This document shows, piece after piece, positions 26,169-39,088 of a stretch of 64,000 nt of DNA. The notes under the pieces were generated by a model. That model searched no databases, had not been told where the DNA came from, and worked only from the letters and a program-made list of their open reading frames with translations. Every line of letters starts with the position of its first letter. Position 1 is the stretch's first letter. Source of the DNA: Osedax fenrisi (Eukaryota > Annelida > Polychaeta > Sabellida > Siboglinidae); the NCBI GenBank assembly GCA_964019155.1, contig CAXHSG010000197.1, positions 1,240,001 to 1,304,000 of the forward strand. Direction: 5' to 3'. Position numbers and translations under genes: made by a program.

Positions 26169-26397
26169 TAACTCTAGCTAACTTTAGGTAACTCTAGCTA
26201 ACTTTAGCTAACTCTAGCTAACTCTAGCTAACTCTAGCTAACTCTAGGTAACTCTAGCTAACTTTAGCTAACTCTAGCTAACTCTAGCTAATTCTAGGTA
26301 ACTCTAGCTAACTCTAGCTAACTCTATGTAACTCTAGCTAACTCTAGCTAACTTTAGCTAACTCTAGATAACTTTAGCTAACTCTAGGTAACTCTAG

Positions 26398-27745
26398 CTA
26401 ACTCTAGGTAACTCTAGCTAACTTTAGCTAACTCTAGCTAACTCTAGGTAACTCTAGCTTACTTTAGCTAACTCTAGCTAACTCTAGCTAACTCTAGCTA
26501 ACTATAGGTAACTCTAGCTAACTTTAGCTAACTCTAGCTAACTCTAGCTAATTCTAGGTAACTCTAGCTAACTCTAGCTAACTCTAGGTAACTCTAGCTA
26601 ACTCTAGCTAACTTTAGCTAACTCTAGCTAACTCTAGCTAACTCTAGGTAACTCTAGCTAACTCTAGCTAACTTTAGCTAACTCTAGGTAACTCTAGGTA
26701 ACTCTAGCTAACTCTAGGTAACTCTAGGTAACTCTAGATAACTCTAGCTAACTCTAGGTAACTCTAGGTAACTCTAGCTAACTTTAGCTAACTCTAGCTA
26801 ACTCTAGGTAACTCTAGCTAACTTTAGCTAACTCTAGCTAACTCTAGCTAATTCTAGGTAACTCTAGCTAACTCTAGCTAACTCTAGGTAACTCTAGCTA
26901 ACTCTAGCTAACTCTAGCTAACTCTAGGTAACTCTAGCTTACTCTAGGTAATTCTAGATAACTTTAGCTAACTCTAGGTAACTCTAGCTAACTCTAGGTA
27001 ACTTTAGCTAACTCTAGGTAACTTTAGCTAACTCTAGGTAACTCTAGGTAATTCTAGCTAACTCTAGCTAACTCTAGGTAACTCTAGGTAACTCTAGCTA
27101 ACTCTAGCTAACTTTAGCTAACTCTAGCTAACTCTAGGTAACTCTAGCTAACTTTAGCTAATTCTAGCTAACTCTAGCTAACTCTAGCTAACTCTAGGTA
27201 ACTCTAGCTAACTTTAGCTAACTCTAGCTAACTCTAGGTAACTCTAGCTAACTTTAGCTAACTCTAGCTAACTCTAGCTAACTCTAGCTAACTATAGGTA
27301 ACTCTAGCTAACTTTAGCTAACTCTAGCTAACTCTAGCTAATTCTAGGTAACTCTAGCTAACTCTAGCTAACTCTAGGTAACTCTAGCTAACTCTAGCTA
27401 ACTTTAGCTAACTCTAGGTAACTCTAGCTAACTCTAGCTAACTCTAGCTAACTCTAGGTAACTCTAGGTAACTCTAGCTAACTCTAGGTAACTCTAGCTA
27501 ACTCTAGCTAACTCTAGGTAACTATAGGTAACTCTAACTAACTCTAGGTAACTTTAGCTAACTCTAGCTAACTCTAGGTAACTCTAGCTAACTCTAGCTA
27601 ACTTTAGCTAACTCTAGCTAACTCTAGCTAATTCTAGGTAACTCTAGGTAACTCTAGCTAACTCTAGGTAACTCTAGCTAACTCTAGCTAACTTTAGCTA
27701 ACTCTAGCTAACTCTAGCTAACTCTAGGTAACTCTAGCTAAATCT
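26398..27745 (+). repeat. Family I block, copy 7 (left-truncated by duplication)
   Basis: This copy carries ACTATAGG at 26501, 27291 and 27521 and AAATCT at 27740, each 6367 bp after copy 6. The left 780 bp of the block are missing because the duplication junction cuts it, so family II sequence abuts the middle of a family I block here. Confidence 0.85.
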
Positions 27746-30158
27746 AGCTAACTCTAGCTAACTCTAGGTAACTCTAGCTAACTTTAGCTAACTCTAGCTA
27801 ACTCTAGCTAACTCTAGCTAACTCTAGGTAACTCTAGCTTACTCTAGCTAACTCTAGCTAACTTTAGCTAACTCTAGCTAACTTTAGCTAACTCTAGGTA
27901 ACTCTAGGTAACTCTAGCTAACTCTAGCTAACTCTAGCTAACTCTAGGTAACTCTAGCTAACTCTAGCTAACTCTAGCTAACTCTAGGTAACTCTAACTA
28001 ACTCTAGCTAACTCTAGGTAACTCTAGCTAACTCTAGGTAATTCTAGCTAACTCTAGGTAACTTTAGCTAACTCTAGCTAACTCTAGCTAACTCTAGGTA
28101 ACTCTAGGTAACTCTAGCTAACTCTAGGTAACTCTAGGTAACTCTAGCTAACTCTAGGTAACTCTAGGTAACTCTAACTAACTCTAGGTAACTTTAGCTA
28201 ACTCTAGATAACTCTAGCTAACTCTAGGTAACTTTAGCTAACTCTAGCTAACTCTAGGTAACTCTAGCTAACTTTAGCTAACTCTAGGTAACTCTAGCTA
28301 ACTTTAGCTAACTCTAGCTAACTCTAGGTAACTCTAGGTAACTCTAGCTAACTCTAGGTAACTCTAGCTAACTCTAGCTAACTCTAGGTAACTATAGGTA
28401 ACTCTAACTAACTCTAGGTAACTTTAGCTAACTCTAGGTAACTCTAGCTAACTATAGGTAACTTTAGCTAACTCTAGCTAACTCTAGGTAACTTTAGCTA
28501 ACTCTAGCTAATTCTAGCTAACTTTAGCTAACTCTAGCTAACTCTAGGTAACTTTAGCTAACTCTAGCTAACTCTAGGTAACTCTAGGTAATTCTAGCTA
28601 ACTTTAGCTAACTCTAGGTAACTCTAGGTAACTCTAGCTAACTCTAGCTAACTCTAGCTAACTCTAGGTAACTCTAACTAACTCTAGCTAACTCTAGGTA
28701 ACTCTATCTAACTCTAGGTAATTCTAGCTAACTCTAGGTAACTTTAGCTATCTCTAGCTAACTCTAGCTAACTCTAGGTAACTCTAGGTAACTCTAGCTA
28801 ACTTTAGGTAACTCTAGCTAACTCTAGCTAACTCTAGGTAACTCTAGATAACTCTAGCTAACTCTAGGTAACTTTAGCTAACTTTAGCTAACTCTAGGTA
28901 ACTCTAGCAAACTCTAGGTAACTTTAGCTAACTCTAGCTAACTCTAGCTAACTTTAGCTAACTCTAGCTATCTCTAGGTAATTCTAGATAACTGTAGCTA
29001 ACTCTAGCTAACTCTAGATAACTCTAGGTAACTCTAGCTAACTCTAGCTAACTTTAGCTAACTCTAGCTAACTCTAGCTAACTCTAGCTAACTTTAGCTA
29101 ACTCTAGCTAACTCTAGCTAATTCTAGCTAACTCTAGGTATCTCTAGCTAACTTTAGCTAACTCTAGCTAACTCTAGGTAACTCTAGCTAACTTTAGCTA
29201 ACTCTAGCTAACTCTAGCTAACTCTAGCTAACTCTAGGTAACTCTAGCTAACTTTAGCTAACTCTAGCTAACTCTAGCTAATTCTAGGTAACTCTAGCTA
29301 ACTCTAGCTAACTCTATGTAACTCTAGCTAACTCTAGCTAACTTTAGCTAACTCTAGATAACTTTAGCTAACTCTAGGTAACTCTAGCTAACTCTAGCTA
29401 ACTCTAGCTAACTCTAGCTAACTCTAGCTAACTCTAGCTAACTTTAGCTAACTCTAGCTAACTCTAGCTAACTCTAGGTAACTCTAGGTAATTCTAGCTA
29501 ACTTTAGCTAACTCTAGGTAACTCTAGGTAACTCTAGCTAACTCTAGCTAACTCTAGCTAACTCTAGGTAACTCTAACTAACTCTAGCTAACTCTAGGTA
29601 ACTCTATCTAACTCTAGGTAATTCTAGCTAACTCTAGGTAACTTTAGCTATCTCTAGCTAACTCTAGCTAACTCTAGGTAACTCTAGGTAACTCTAGCTA
29701 ACTTTAGGTAACTCTAGCTAACTCTAGCTAACTCTAGGTAACTCTAGCTTACTCTAGCTAACTCTAGCTAACTTTAGCTAACTCTAGCTAACTTTAGCTA
29801 ACTCTAGGCAACTCTAGGTAACTCTAGCTAACTCTAGCTAACTCTAGCTAACTCTAGGTAACTCTAGCTAACTCTAGCTAACTCTAGCTAACTCTAGGTA
29901 ACTCTAACTAACTCTAGCTAACTCTAGGTAACTCTAGCTAACTCTAGGTAATTCTAGCTAACTCTAGGTAACTCTAGCTAACTCTAGCTAACTTTAGCTA
30001 ACTCTAGCTAACTCTAGGTAACTCTAGCTAACTTTAGCTAACTTTAGCTAACTCTAGCTAACTCTAGCTAACTCTAGGTAACTCTAGCTAACTTTAGCTA
30101 ACTCTAGCTAACTCTAGGTAACTCTAGCTAACTTTAGATAACTCTAGCTAACTCTAGC

Positions 30159-30376
30159 TAATCTAGCTAACTTTAGTTAACTCTAGCTAACTCTAGCTAA
30201 CTCTAGCTAACTCTAGCTAACTCTAGCTAAGTTTAGCTAACTCTAGCTAACTCTAGGTAACTCTAGCTAACTTTAGCTAACTCTAGCTAACTCTAGCTAA
30301 CTCAAGCTAACTCTAGGTAACTCTAGCTAACTTTAGCTAACTCTAGCTAACTCTAGGTAACTCTAGCTAACTTAAC
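30159..30376 (+). repeat. Family II marker cassette, form C (2nd)
   Basis: TAATCT at 30159 and CTTAAC at 30371, 212 bp apart. It is the duplicate of the cassette at 23802 (offset 6357). Confidence 0.93.
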
Positions 30377-33175
30377 TAACTCTAGCTAACTCTAGGTAAC
30401 TCTAGCTAACTCTAGGTAACTCTAGCTAACTTTAGCTAACTCTAGCTAACTCTAGCTAACTTTAGCTAACTCTAGCTAACTCTAGCTAACTCTAGCTAAC
30501 TCTAGCTAACTCTAGGTAACTTTAGCTAACTCTAGCTAACTCTAGCTAACTCTAGCTAACTCTAGCTAACTCTAGCTAACTTTAGCTAACTCTAGCTAAC
30601 TCTAGCTAACTCTAGCTAACTCTAGCTAACTTTAGCTAACTCTAGCTAACTCTAGCTAACTCTAGCTAACTCTAGCTAACTCTAGCTAACTCTAGCTAAC
30701 TCTAGCTAACTCTAGCTAACTCTATGTAACTCTAGCTAACTCTAGGTAACTCTAGGTAACTCTAGCTAACTCTAGCTAATTTTAGCTAACTCTAGGTAAC
30801 TCTAGCTAACTCTAGCTAACTTTAGCTAACTCTAGCTAACTCTAGGTAATTTTAGCTAACTCTAGCTAACTCTAGCTAACTCTAGCTAACTTTAGCTAAC
30901 TCTAGCTTACTCTAGCTAACTCTAGCTAACTTTAGCTAACTCTAGCTAACTCTAGCTAACTCTATGTAACTCTAGCTAACTCTAGGTAACTCTAGGTAAC
31001 TCAAGCTAACTCTAGGTAACTCTAGGTAATTCTAGCTAACTTTAGCTAACTCTAGCTAACTCTAGCTAACTCTAGGTAACTTTAGCTAACTCTAGGTAAC
31101 TCTAGCTAACTTTAGCTAACTCTAGCTAACTCTAGCTAACTCTAGCTAACTCTAGCTAACTCTAGGTAACTCTAGCTAACTCTAGCTAACTCTAGCTAAC
31201 TCTAGCTAATTCTAGCTAACTCTAGGTAACTCTAGCTAACTTTAGCTAACTCTAGGTAACTCTAGCTAACTCTAGGTAACTTTAGCTAACTCTAGCTAAC
31301 TCTAGGTAACTCTAGATAACTCTAGCTAACTTTAGCTAACTCTAGCTAACTCTAGCTAACTCTATGTAACTCTAGCTAACTCTAGGTAACTCTAGGTAAC
31401 TCTAGCTAACTCTAGCTAACTTTAGCTAATTCTAGGTAACTCTAGCTAACTTTAGCTAACTCTAGCTAACTCTAGCTAACTCTAGTTAACTCTAGCTAAC
31501 TCTAGGTAACTCTAGGTAACTCTAGCTAACTCTAGCTAACTCTAGCTAACTCTAGGTAACTCTAGCTAACTTTAGCTAACTCTAGCTAACTCTAGGTAAC
31601 TCTAGCTAACTCTAGCTAACTTTAGCTAACTCTAGCTAACTCTAGGTAATTTTAGCTAACTCTAGCTAACTCTAGCTAACTCTAGCTAACTCTAGCTAAC
31701 TCTAGGTAACTTTAGCTAACTCTAGCTAACTCTAGCTAACTCTAGCTAACTCTAGCTAACTCTAGCTAACTTTAGCTAACTCTAGCTAACTCTAGGTAAC
31801 TCTAGCTAACTTTAGCTAACTCTAGCTAACTCTAGCTAACTCTAGGTAACTCTAGCTAACTTTAGCTAACTCTAGCTAACTCTAGCTAACTCTAGCTAAC
31901 TCTAGCTAACTCTAGCTAACTCTAGCTAACTCTAGCTAACTTTAGCTAACTCTAGCTAACTCTAGCTAACTCTAGCTAACTCTATCTAACTCTAGCTAAC
32001 TGTAGCTAACTCTAGCTAACTCTAGCTAACTTTAGCTAACTCTAGCTAAGTCTAGCTAACTCTAGCTAACTCTAGCTAACTCTAGCTAACTTTAGCTAAC
32101 TCTAGCTAACTCTAGCTAACTCTAGCTAACTTTAGCTAACTCTAGCTAAATCTAGCTAACTCTAGCTAACTCTAGCTAACTCTAGCTAACTTTAGCTAAC
32201 TCTAGCTAACTCTAGCTAACTCTAGCTAACTCTAGCTAACTCTAGGTAACTCTAGCTAACTTTAGCTAACTCTAGCTAACTCTAGGTAACTCTAGCTAAC
32301 TTTAGATAACTCTAGCTAACTTTAGCTAACTATAGCTAACTCTAGGTAACTCTAGCTAACTTTAGCTAACTCTAGCTAACTCTAGGTAATTTTAGCTAAC
32401 TCTAGCTAACTCTAGCTAACTTTAGCTAACTCTAGCTAACTCTAGCTAACTCAAGCTAACTCTAGGTAACTCTAGCTAACTTTAGCTAACTATAGCTAAC
32501 TCTAGGTAACTCTAGCTAACTTAACTAACTCTAGCTAACTTTAGGTAACTCTAGCTAACTTTAGCTAACTCTAGCTAACTCTAGCTAACTCTAGCTAACT
32601 CTAGGTAACTCTAGCTAACTTTAGCTAACTCTAGCTAACTCTAGCTAATTCTAGGTAACTCTAGCTAACTCTAGCTAACTCTATGTAACTCTAGCTAACT
32701 CTAGCTAACTTTAGCTAACTCTAGATAACTTTAGCTAACTCTAGGTAACTCTAGCTAACTCTAGCTAACTCTAGCTAACTCTAGCTAACTCTAGCTAACT
32801 CTAGCTAACTCTAGCTAACTTTAGCTAACTCTAGCTAACTCTAGCTAACTCTAGCTAACTCTAGGTAACTCTAGCTTACTCTAGCTAACTCTAGCTAACT
32901 TTAGCTAACTCTAGCTAACTTTAGCTAACTCTAGGCAACTCTAGGTAACTCTAGCTAACTCTAGCTAACTCTAGCTAACTCTAGGTAACTCTAGCTAACT
33001 CTAGCTAACTCTAGCTAACTATAGGTAACTCTAACTAACTCTAGCTAACTCTAGGTAACTCTAGCTAACTCTAGGTAATTCTAGCTAACTCTAGGTAACT
33101 CTAGCTAACTTTAGATAACTCTAGCTAACTCTAGGTAACTCTAGCTAACTTTAGATAACTCTAGCTAACTCTAGC

Positions 33176-35072
33176 TAATCTAGCTAACTTTAGTTAACTC
33201 TAGCTAACTCTAGCTAACTCTAGCTAACTCTAGCTAACTCTAGCTAAGTTTAGCTAACTCTAGCTAACTCTAGGTAACTCTAGCTAACTTTAGCTAACTC
33301 TAGCTAACTCTAGCTAACTCAAGCTAACTCTAGGTAACTCTAGCTAACTTTAGCTAACTCTAGCTAACTCTAGGTAACTCTAGCTAACTTAACTAACTCT
33401 AGCTAACTCTAGGTAACTCTAGCTAACTCTAGGTAACTCTAGCTAACTTTAGCTAACTCTAGCTAACTCTAGCTAACTCTAGCTAACTCTAGCTAACTCT
33501 AGGTAACTTTAGCTAACTCTAGCTAACTCTAGCTAACTCTAGCTAACTCTAGCTAACTCTAGCTAACTTTAGCTAACTCTAGCTAACTCTAGCTAACTCT
33601 AGCTAACTCTAGCTAACTTTAGCTAACTCTAGCTAACTCTAGCTAACTCTAGCTAACTCTAGCTAACTCTAGCTAACTCTAGCTAACTCTAGCTAACTCT
33701 AGCTAACTCTATGTAACTCTAGCTAACTCTAGGTAACTCTAGGTAACTCTAGCTAACTCTAGCTAACTTTAGCTAACTCTAGGTAACTCTAGCTAACTTT
33801 AGCTAACTCTAGGTAACTCTAGCTAACTCTAGCTAACTTTAGCTAACTCTAGCTAACTCTAGGTAATTTTAGCTAACTCTAGCTAACTCTAGCTAACTCT
33901 AGCTAACTTTAGCTAACTCTAGCTTACTCTAGCTAACTCTAGCTAACTTTAGCTAACTCTAGCTAACTCTAGCTAACTCTATGTAACTCTAGCTAACTCT
34001 AGGTAACTCTAGGTAACTCAAGCTAACTCTAGGTAACTCTAGGTAATTCTAGCTAACTTTAGCTAACTCTAGCTAACTCTAGCTAACTCTAGGTAACTTT
34101 AGCTAACTCTAGGTAACTCTAGCTAACTTTAGCTAACTCTAGCTAACTCTAGCTAACTCTAGCTAACTCTAGCTAACTCTAGGTAACTCTAGCTAACTCT
34201 AGCTAACTCTAGCTAACTCTAGCTAATTCTAGCTAACTCTAGGTAACTCTAGCTAACTTTAGCTAACTCTAGGTAACTCTAGCTAACTCTAGGTAACTTT
34301 AGCTAACTCTAGCTAACTCTAGGTAACTCTAGATAACTCTAGCTAACTCAAGCTAACTCTAGGTAACTCTAGCTAACTTTAGCTAACTATAGCTAACTCT
34401 AGGTAACTCTAGCTAACTTAACTAACTCTAGCTAACTTTAGGTAACTCTAGTTAACTTTAGCTAACTCTAGCTAACTCTAGCTAACTCTAGCTAACTCTA
34501 GGTAACTCTAGCTAACTTTAGCTAACTCTAGCTAACTCTAGCTAATTCTAGGTAACTCTAGCTAACTCTAGCTAACTCTATGTAACTCTAGCTAACTCTA
34601 GCTAACTTTAGCTAACTCTAGATAACTTTAGCTAACTCTAGGTAACTCTAGCTAACTCTAGCTAACTCTAGCTAACTCTAGCTAACTCTAGCTAACTCTA
34701 GCTAACTCTAGCTAACTTTAGCTAACTCTAGCTAACTCTAGCTAACTCTAGCTAACTCTAGGTAACTCTAGCTTACTCTAGCTAACTCTAGCTAACTTTA
34801 GCTAACTCTAGCTAACTTTAGCTAACTCTAGGCAACTCTAGGTAACTCTAGCTAACTCTAGCTAACTCTAGCTAACTCTAGGTAACTCTAGCTAACTCTA
34901 GCTAACTCTAGCTAACTATAGGTAACTCTAACTAACTCTAGCTAACTCTAGGTAACTCTAGCTAACTCTAGGTAATTCTAGCTAACTCTAGGTAACTCTA
35001 GCTAACTTTAGATAACTCTAGCTAACTCTAGGTAACTCTAGCTAACTTTAGATAACTCTAGCTAACTCTAGC
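33176..35072 (+). repeat. Family II monomer, form C cassette (1897 bp)
   Basis: TAATCT at 33176 and CTTAAC at 33388 (form C), then a second-position CTTAAC at 34417. The start is 3017 bp after the cassette at 30159. It contains both a form-C cassette and an A-type second CTTAAC, so it reads as a C/A hybrid. The join probably lies near 34,340, where ATAACTCTAG is followed by an ACTCAAG unit. Confidence 0.75.
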
Positions 35073-36871
35073 TAATCTAGCTAACTTTAGTTAACTCTAG
35101 CTAACTCTAGCTAACTCTAGCTAACTCTAGCTAACTCTAGCTAAGTTTAGCTAACTCTAGCTAACTCTAGGTAACTCTAGCTAACTTTAGCTAACTCTAG
35201 CTAACTCTAGCTAACTCTAGCTAACTCTAGCTAACTCTATGTAACTCTAGCTAACTCTAGGTAACTCTAGGTAACTCTAGCTAACTCTAGCTAACTTTAG
35301 CTAACTCTAGGTAACTCTAGCTAACTTTAGCTAACTCTAGGTAACTCTAGCTAACTCTAGCTAACTTTAGCTAACTCTAGCTAACTCTAGGTAATTTTAG
35401 CTAACTCTAGCTAACTCTAGCTAACTCTAGCTAACTTTAGCTAACTCTAGCTTACTCTAGCTAACTCTAGCTAACTTTAGCTAACTCTAGCTAACTCTAG
35501 CTAACTCTATGTAACTCTAGCTAACTCTAGGTAACTCTAGGTAACTCAAGCTAACTCTAGGTAACTCTAGGTAATTCTAGCTAACTTTAGCTAACTCTAG
35601 CTAACTCTAGCTAACTCTAGGTAACTTTAGCTAACTCTAGGTAACTCTAGCTAACTTTAGCTAACTCTAGCTAACTCTAGCTAACTCTAGCTAACTCTAG
35701 CTAACTCTAGGTAACTCTAGCTAACTCTAGCTAACTCTAGCTAACTCTAGCTAATTCTAGCTAACTCTAGGTAACTCTAGCTAACTTTAGCTAACTCTAG
35801 GTAACTCTAGCTAACTCTAGGTAACTTTAGCTAACTCTAGCTAACTCTAGGTAACTCTAGATAACTCTAGCTAACTTTAGCTAACTCTAGCTAACTCTAG
35901 CTAACTCTATGTAACTCTAGCTAACTCTAGGTAACTCTAGGTAACTCTAGCTAACTCTAGCTAACTTTAGCTAACTCTAGGTAACTCTAGCTAACTTTAG
36001 CTAACTCTAGCTAACTCTAGCTAACTCTAGTTAACTCTAGCTAACTCTAGGTAACTCTAGGTAACTCTAGCTAACTCTAGCTAACTCTAGCTAACTCTAG
36101 GTAACTCTAGCTAACTTTAGCTAACTCTAGCTAACTCTAGGTAACTCTAGCTAACTCTAGCTAACTTTAGCTAACTCTAGCTAACTCTAGGTAATTTTAG
36201 CTAACTCTAGCTAACTCTAGCTAACTCTAGCTAACTCTAGCTAACTCTAGGTAACTTTAGCTAACTCTAGCTAACTCTAGCTAACTCTAGCTAACTCTAG
36301 CTAACTCTAGCTAACTTTAGCTAACTCTAGCTAACTCTAGGTAACTCTAGCTAACTTTAGCTAACTCTAGCTAACTCTAGCTAACTCTAGGTAACTCTAG
36401 CTAACTTTAGCTAACTCTAGCTAACTCTAGCTAACTCTAGCTAACTCTAGCTAACTCTAGCTAACTCTAGCTAACTCTAGCTAACTTTAGCTAACTCTAG
36501 CTAACTCTAGCTAACTCTAGCTAACTCTATCTAACTCTAGCTAACTGTAGCTAACTCTAGCTAACTCTAGCTAACTTTAGCTAACTCTAGCTAAGTCTAG
36601 CTAACTCTAGCTAACTCTAGCTAACTCTAGCTAACTTTAGCTAACTCTAGCTAACTCTAGCTAACTCTAGCTAACTTTAGCTAACTCTAGCTAAATCTAG
36701 CTAACTCTAGCTAACTCTAGCTAACTCTAGCTAACTTTAGCTAACTCTAGCTAACTCTAGCTAACTCTAGCTAACTCTAGCTAACTCTAGGTAACTCTAG
36801 CTAACTTTAGCTAACTCTAGCTAACTCTAGGTAACTCTAGCTAACTTTAGATAACTCTAGCTAACTCTAGC
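35073..36871 (+). repeat. Family II monomer with truncated cassette (1799 bp)
   Basis: TAATCT at 35073, GTTAAC at +17 and AAGTTTAG at +70 are present. The CTCAAG expected at +142 and the CTTAAC at +212 are not. From about 35,210 the sequence continues with units that in copy 1 of the duplication lie near 24.3-25.9 kb (CTCTATGT, later AACTGTAG at 36543 and AAGTCTAG near 36593). This is a deletion or exchange that removed the cassette's right half; it is the only one of 15 cassettes that lacks the 212-bp structure. Confidence 0.8.
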
Positions 36872-39088
36872 TAATCTAGCTAACTTTAGTTAACTCTAGC
36901 TAACTCTAGCTAACTCTAGCTAACTCTAGCTAACTCTAGCTAAGTTTAGCTAACTCTAGCTAACTCTAGGTAACTCTAGCTAACTTTAGCTAACTCTAGC
37001 TAACTCTAGCTAACTCAAGCTAACTCTAGGTAACTCTAGCTAACTTTAGCTAACTATAGCTAACTCTAGGTAACTCTAGCTAACTTAACTAACTCTAGCT
37101 AACTTTAGGTAACTCTAGCTAACTCTAGGTAACTCTAGCTAACTTTAGCTAACTCTAGCTAACTCTAGGTAACTCTAGCTAAATTTAGCTAACTCTAGCT
37201 AACTCTAGGTAACTCTAGCTAACTCTAGCTAACTTTAGCTAACTCTAGCTAACTCTAGGTAATTTTAGCTAACTCTAGCTAACTCTAGCTAACTCTAGCT
37301 AACTCTAGCTAACTCTAGGTAACTTTAGCTAACTCTAGCTAACTCTAGCTAACTCTAGCTAACTCTAGCTAACTCTAGCTAACTTTAGCTAACTCTAGCT
37401 AACTTTAGCTAACTCTAGCTAACTCTAGCTAAATCTAGCTAACTCTAGCTAACTCTAGCTAACTCTAGCTAACTCTAGCTAACTCTAGCTAACTCTATGT
37501 AACTCTAGCTAACTCTATGTAACTCTAGCTAACTCTAGGTAACTCTAGGTAACTCTAGCTAACTCTAGCTAACTTTAGCTAACTCTAGGTAACTCTAGCT
37601 AACTTTAGCTAACTCTAGCTAACTCTAGCTAACTCTAGCTAACTCTAGCTAACTCTAGCTAACTCTAGGTAACTCTAGGTAACTCTAGTTAACCCTAGCT
37701 AACTCTAGGTAACTCTAGGTAACTCTAGTTAACTCTAGCTAACTCTAGGTAACTCTAGGTAACTCTAGCTAACTCTAGCTAACTCTAGCTAACTCTAGGT
37801 AACTCTAGCTAACTTTAGCTAACTCTAGCTAAATCTAGCTAACTCTAGTTAACTCTAGCTAACTCTAGGTAACTCTAGGTAACTCTAGGTAACTCTAGCT
37901 AACTCTAGCTAACTTTAGCTAACTATAGCTAACTCTAGGTAACTCTAGCTAACTTAACTAACTCTAGCTAACTTTAGGTAACTCTAGCTAACTCTAGGTA
38001 ACTCTAGCTAACTTTAGCTAACTCTAGCTAACTCTAGGTAACTCTAGCTAAATTTAGCTAACTCTAGCTAACTCTAGGTAACTCTAGCTAACTCTAGCTA
38101 ACTTTAGCTAACTCTAGCTAACTCTAGGTAATTTTAGCTAACTCTAGCTAACTCTAGCTAACTCTAGCTAACTCTAGCTAACTCTAGATAACTCTAGGTA
38201 ACTCTAGCTAACTCTAGCTAACTTTAGCTAACTCTAGCTAACTCTAGCTAACTCTAGCTAACTTTAGCTAACTCTAGCTAACTCTAGCTAACTCTAGCTA
38301 ACTCTAGGTATCTCTAGCTAACTTTAGCTAACTCTAGCTAACTCTAGGTAACTCTAGCTAACTTTAGCTAACTCTAGCTAACTCTAGCTAACTCTAGCTA
38401 ACTCTAGGTAACTCTAGCTAACTTTAGCTAACTCTAGCTAACTCTAGCTAATTCTAGGTAACTCTAGCTAACTCTAGCTAACTCTATGTAACTCTAGCTA
38501 ACTCTAGCTAACTTTATCTAACTCTAGATAACTTTAGCTAACTCTAGGTAACTCTAGCTAACTCTAGCTAACTCTAGCTAACTCTAGCTAACTCTAGCTA
38601 ACTCTAGCTAACTCTAGCTAACTTTAGCTAACTCTAGCTAACTCTAGCTAACTCTAGCTAACTCTAGGTAACTCTAGCTTACTCTAGCTAACTCTAGCTA
38701 ACTTTAGCTAACTCTAGCTAACTTTAGCTAACTCTAGGCAACTCTAGGTAACTCTAGCTAACTCTAGCTAACTCTAGCTAACTCTAGGTAACTCTAGCTA
38801 ACTCTAGCTAACTCTAGCTAACTCTAGGTAACTCTAACTAACTCTAGCTAACTCTAGGTAACTCTAGCTAACTCTAGGTAATTCTAGCTAACTCTAGGTA
38901 ACTCTAGCTAACTCTAGCTAACTTTAGCTAACTCTAGCTAACTCTAGGTAACTCTAGCTAACTTTAGCTAACTTTAGCTAACTCTAGCTAACTCTAGCTA
39001 ACTCTAGGTAACTCTAGCTAACTTTAGCTAACTCTAGCTAACTCTAGGTAACTCTAGCTAACTTTAGATAACTCTAGCTAACTCTAGC
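36872..39088 (+). repeat. Family II monomer, form A (2217 bp)
   Basis: TAATCT at 36872, CTTAAC at 37084 (form A), AACCCTAG with CCC at 37693 and second CTTAAC at 37953. CCC lies 821 bp after TAATCT, against 871 in the regular A monomers. The missing 50 bp are five decamers before the AAATCT near 37432. The monomer is longer overall than the 1927-bp form, so its tail holds extra units. Confidence 0.8.

Larger units (their letters stand above)
20031..26397 (+). repeat. 6.37-kb tandem duplication, copy 1
   Basis: This segment matches the next one head to tail. At offset 6367 bp the pairs include ACTATAGG 20134/26501, AAATCT 21373/27740 and AACTGTAG 22623/28990. After a single-decamer difference near 23021-23080 the offset is 6357: TAATCT 23802/30159, CTTAAC 24014/30371, AACTGTAG 25641/31998 and CTTAAC 26163/32520. 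At the left edge the match starts near 20031/26398, because units left of 20031 disagree. Copy 2 therefore begins where copy 1 ends. The left part is family I and the right part family II. Edges are good to a few decamers. Confidence 0.88.
26398..32755 (+). repeat. 6.37-kb tandem duplication, copy 2
   Basis: Second copy of the head-to-tail duplication, about 10 bp shorter than the first. Differences from copy 1 are few and mostly whole decamers. A run of six AACTCTAGCT-type units at 23021-23080 is five here (29388-29437). Three extra decamers lie near 30440-30470, and three of copy 1's decamers near 24401-24430 are missing; these two changes cancel. The scarcity of substitutions suggests a recent event (inference). 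The right end was placed where the unit order stops matching copy 1. Confidence 0.86.

Noticed and set aside
37690..37700. Telomere-like AACCCTAG (also near 41836, 47069, 50874, 52813 and 54822)
   Set aside because: Each is a single changed decamer (CTC to CCC) inside the array, at fixed distance from the A cassette. There is no run of CCCTAA, CCTAA or CCCTAAA units.
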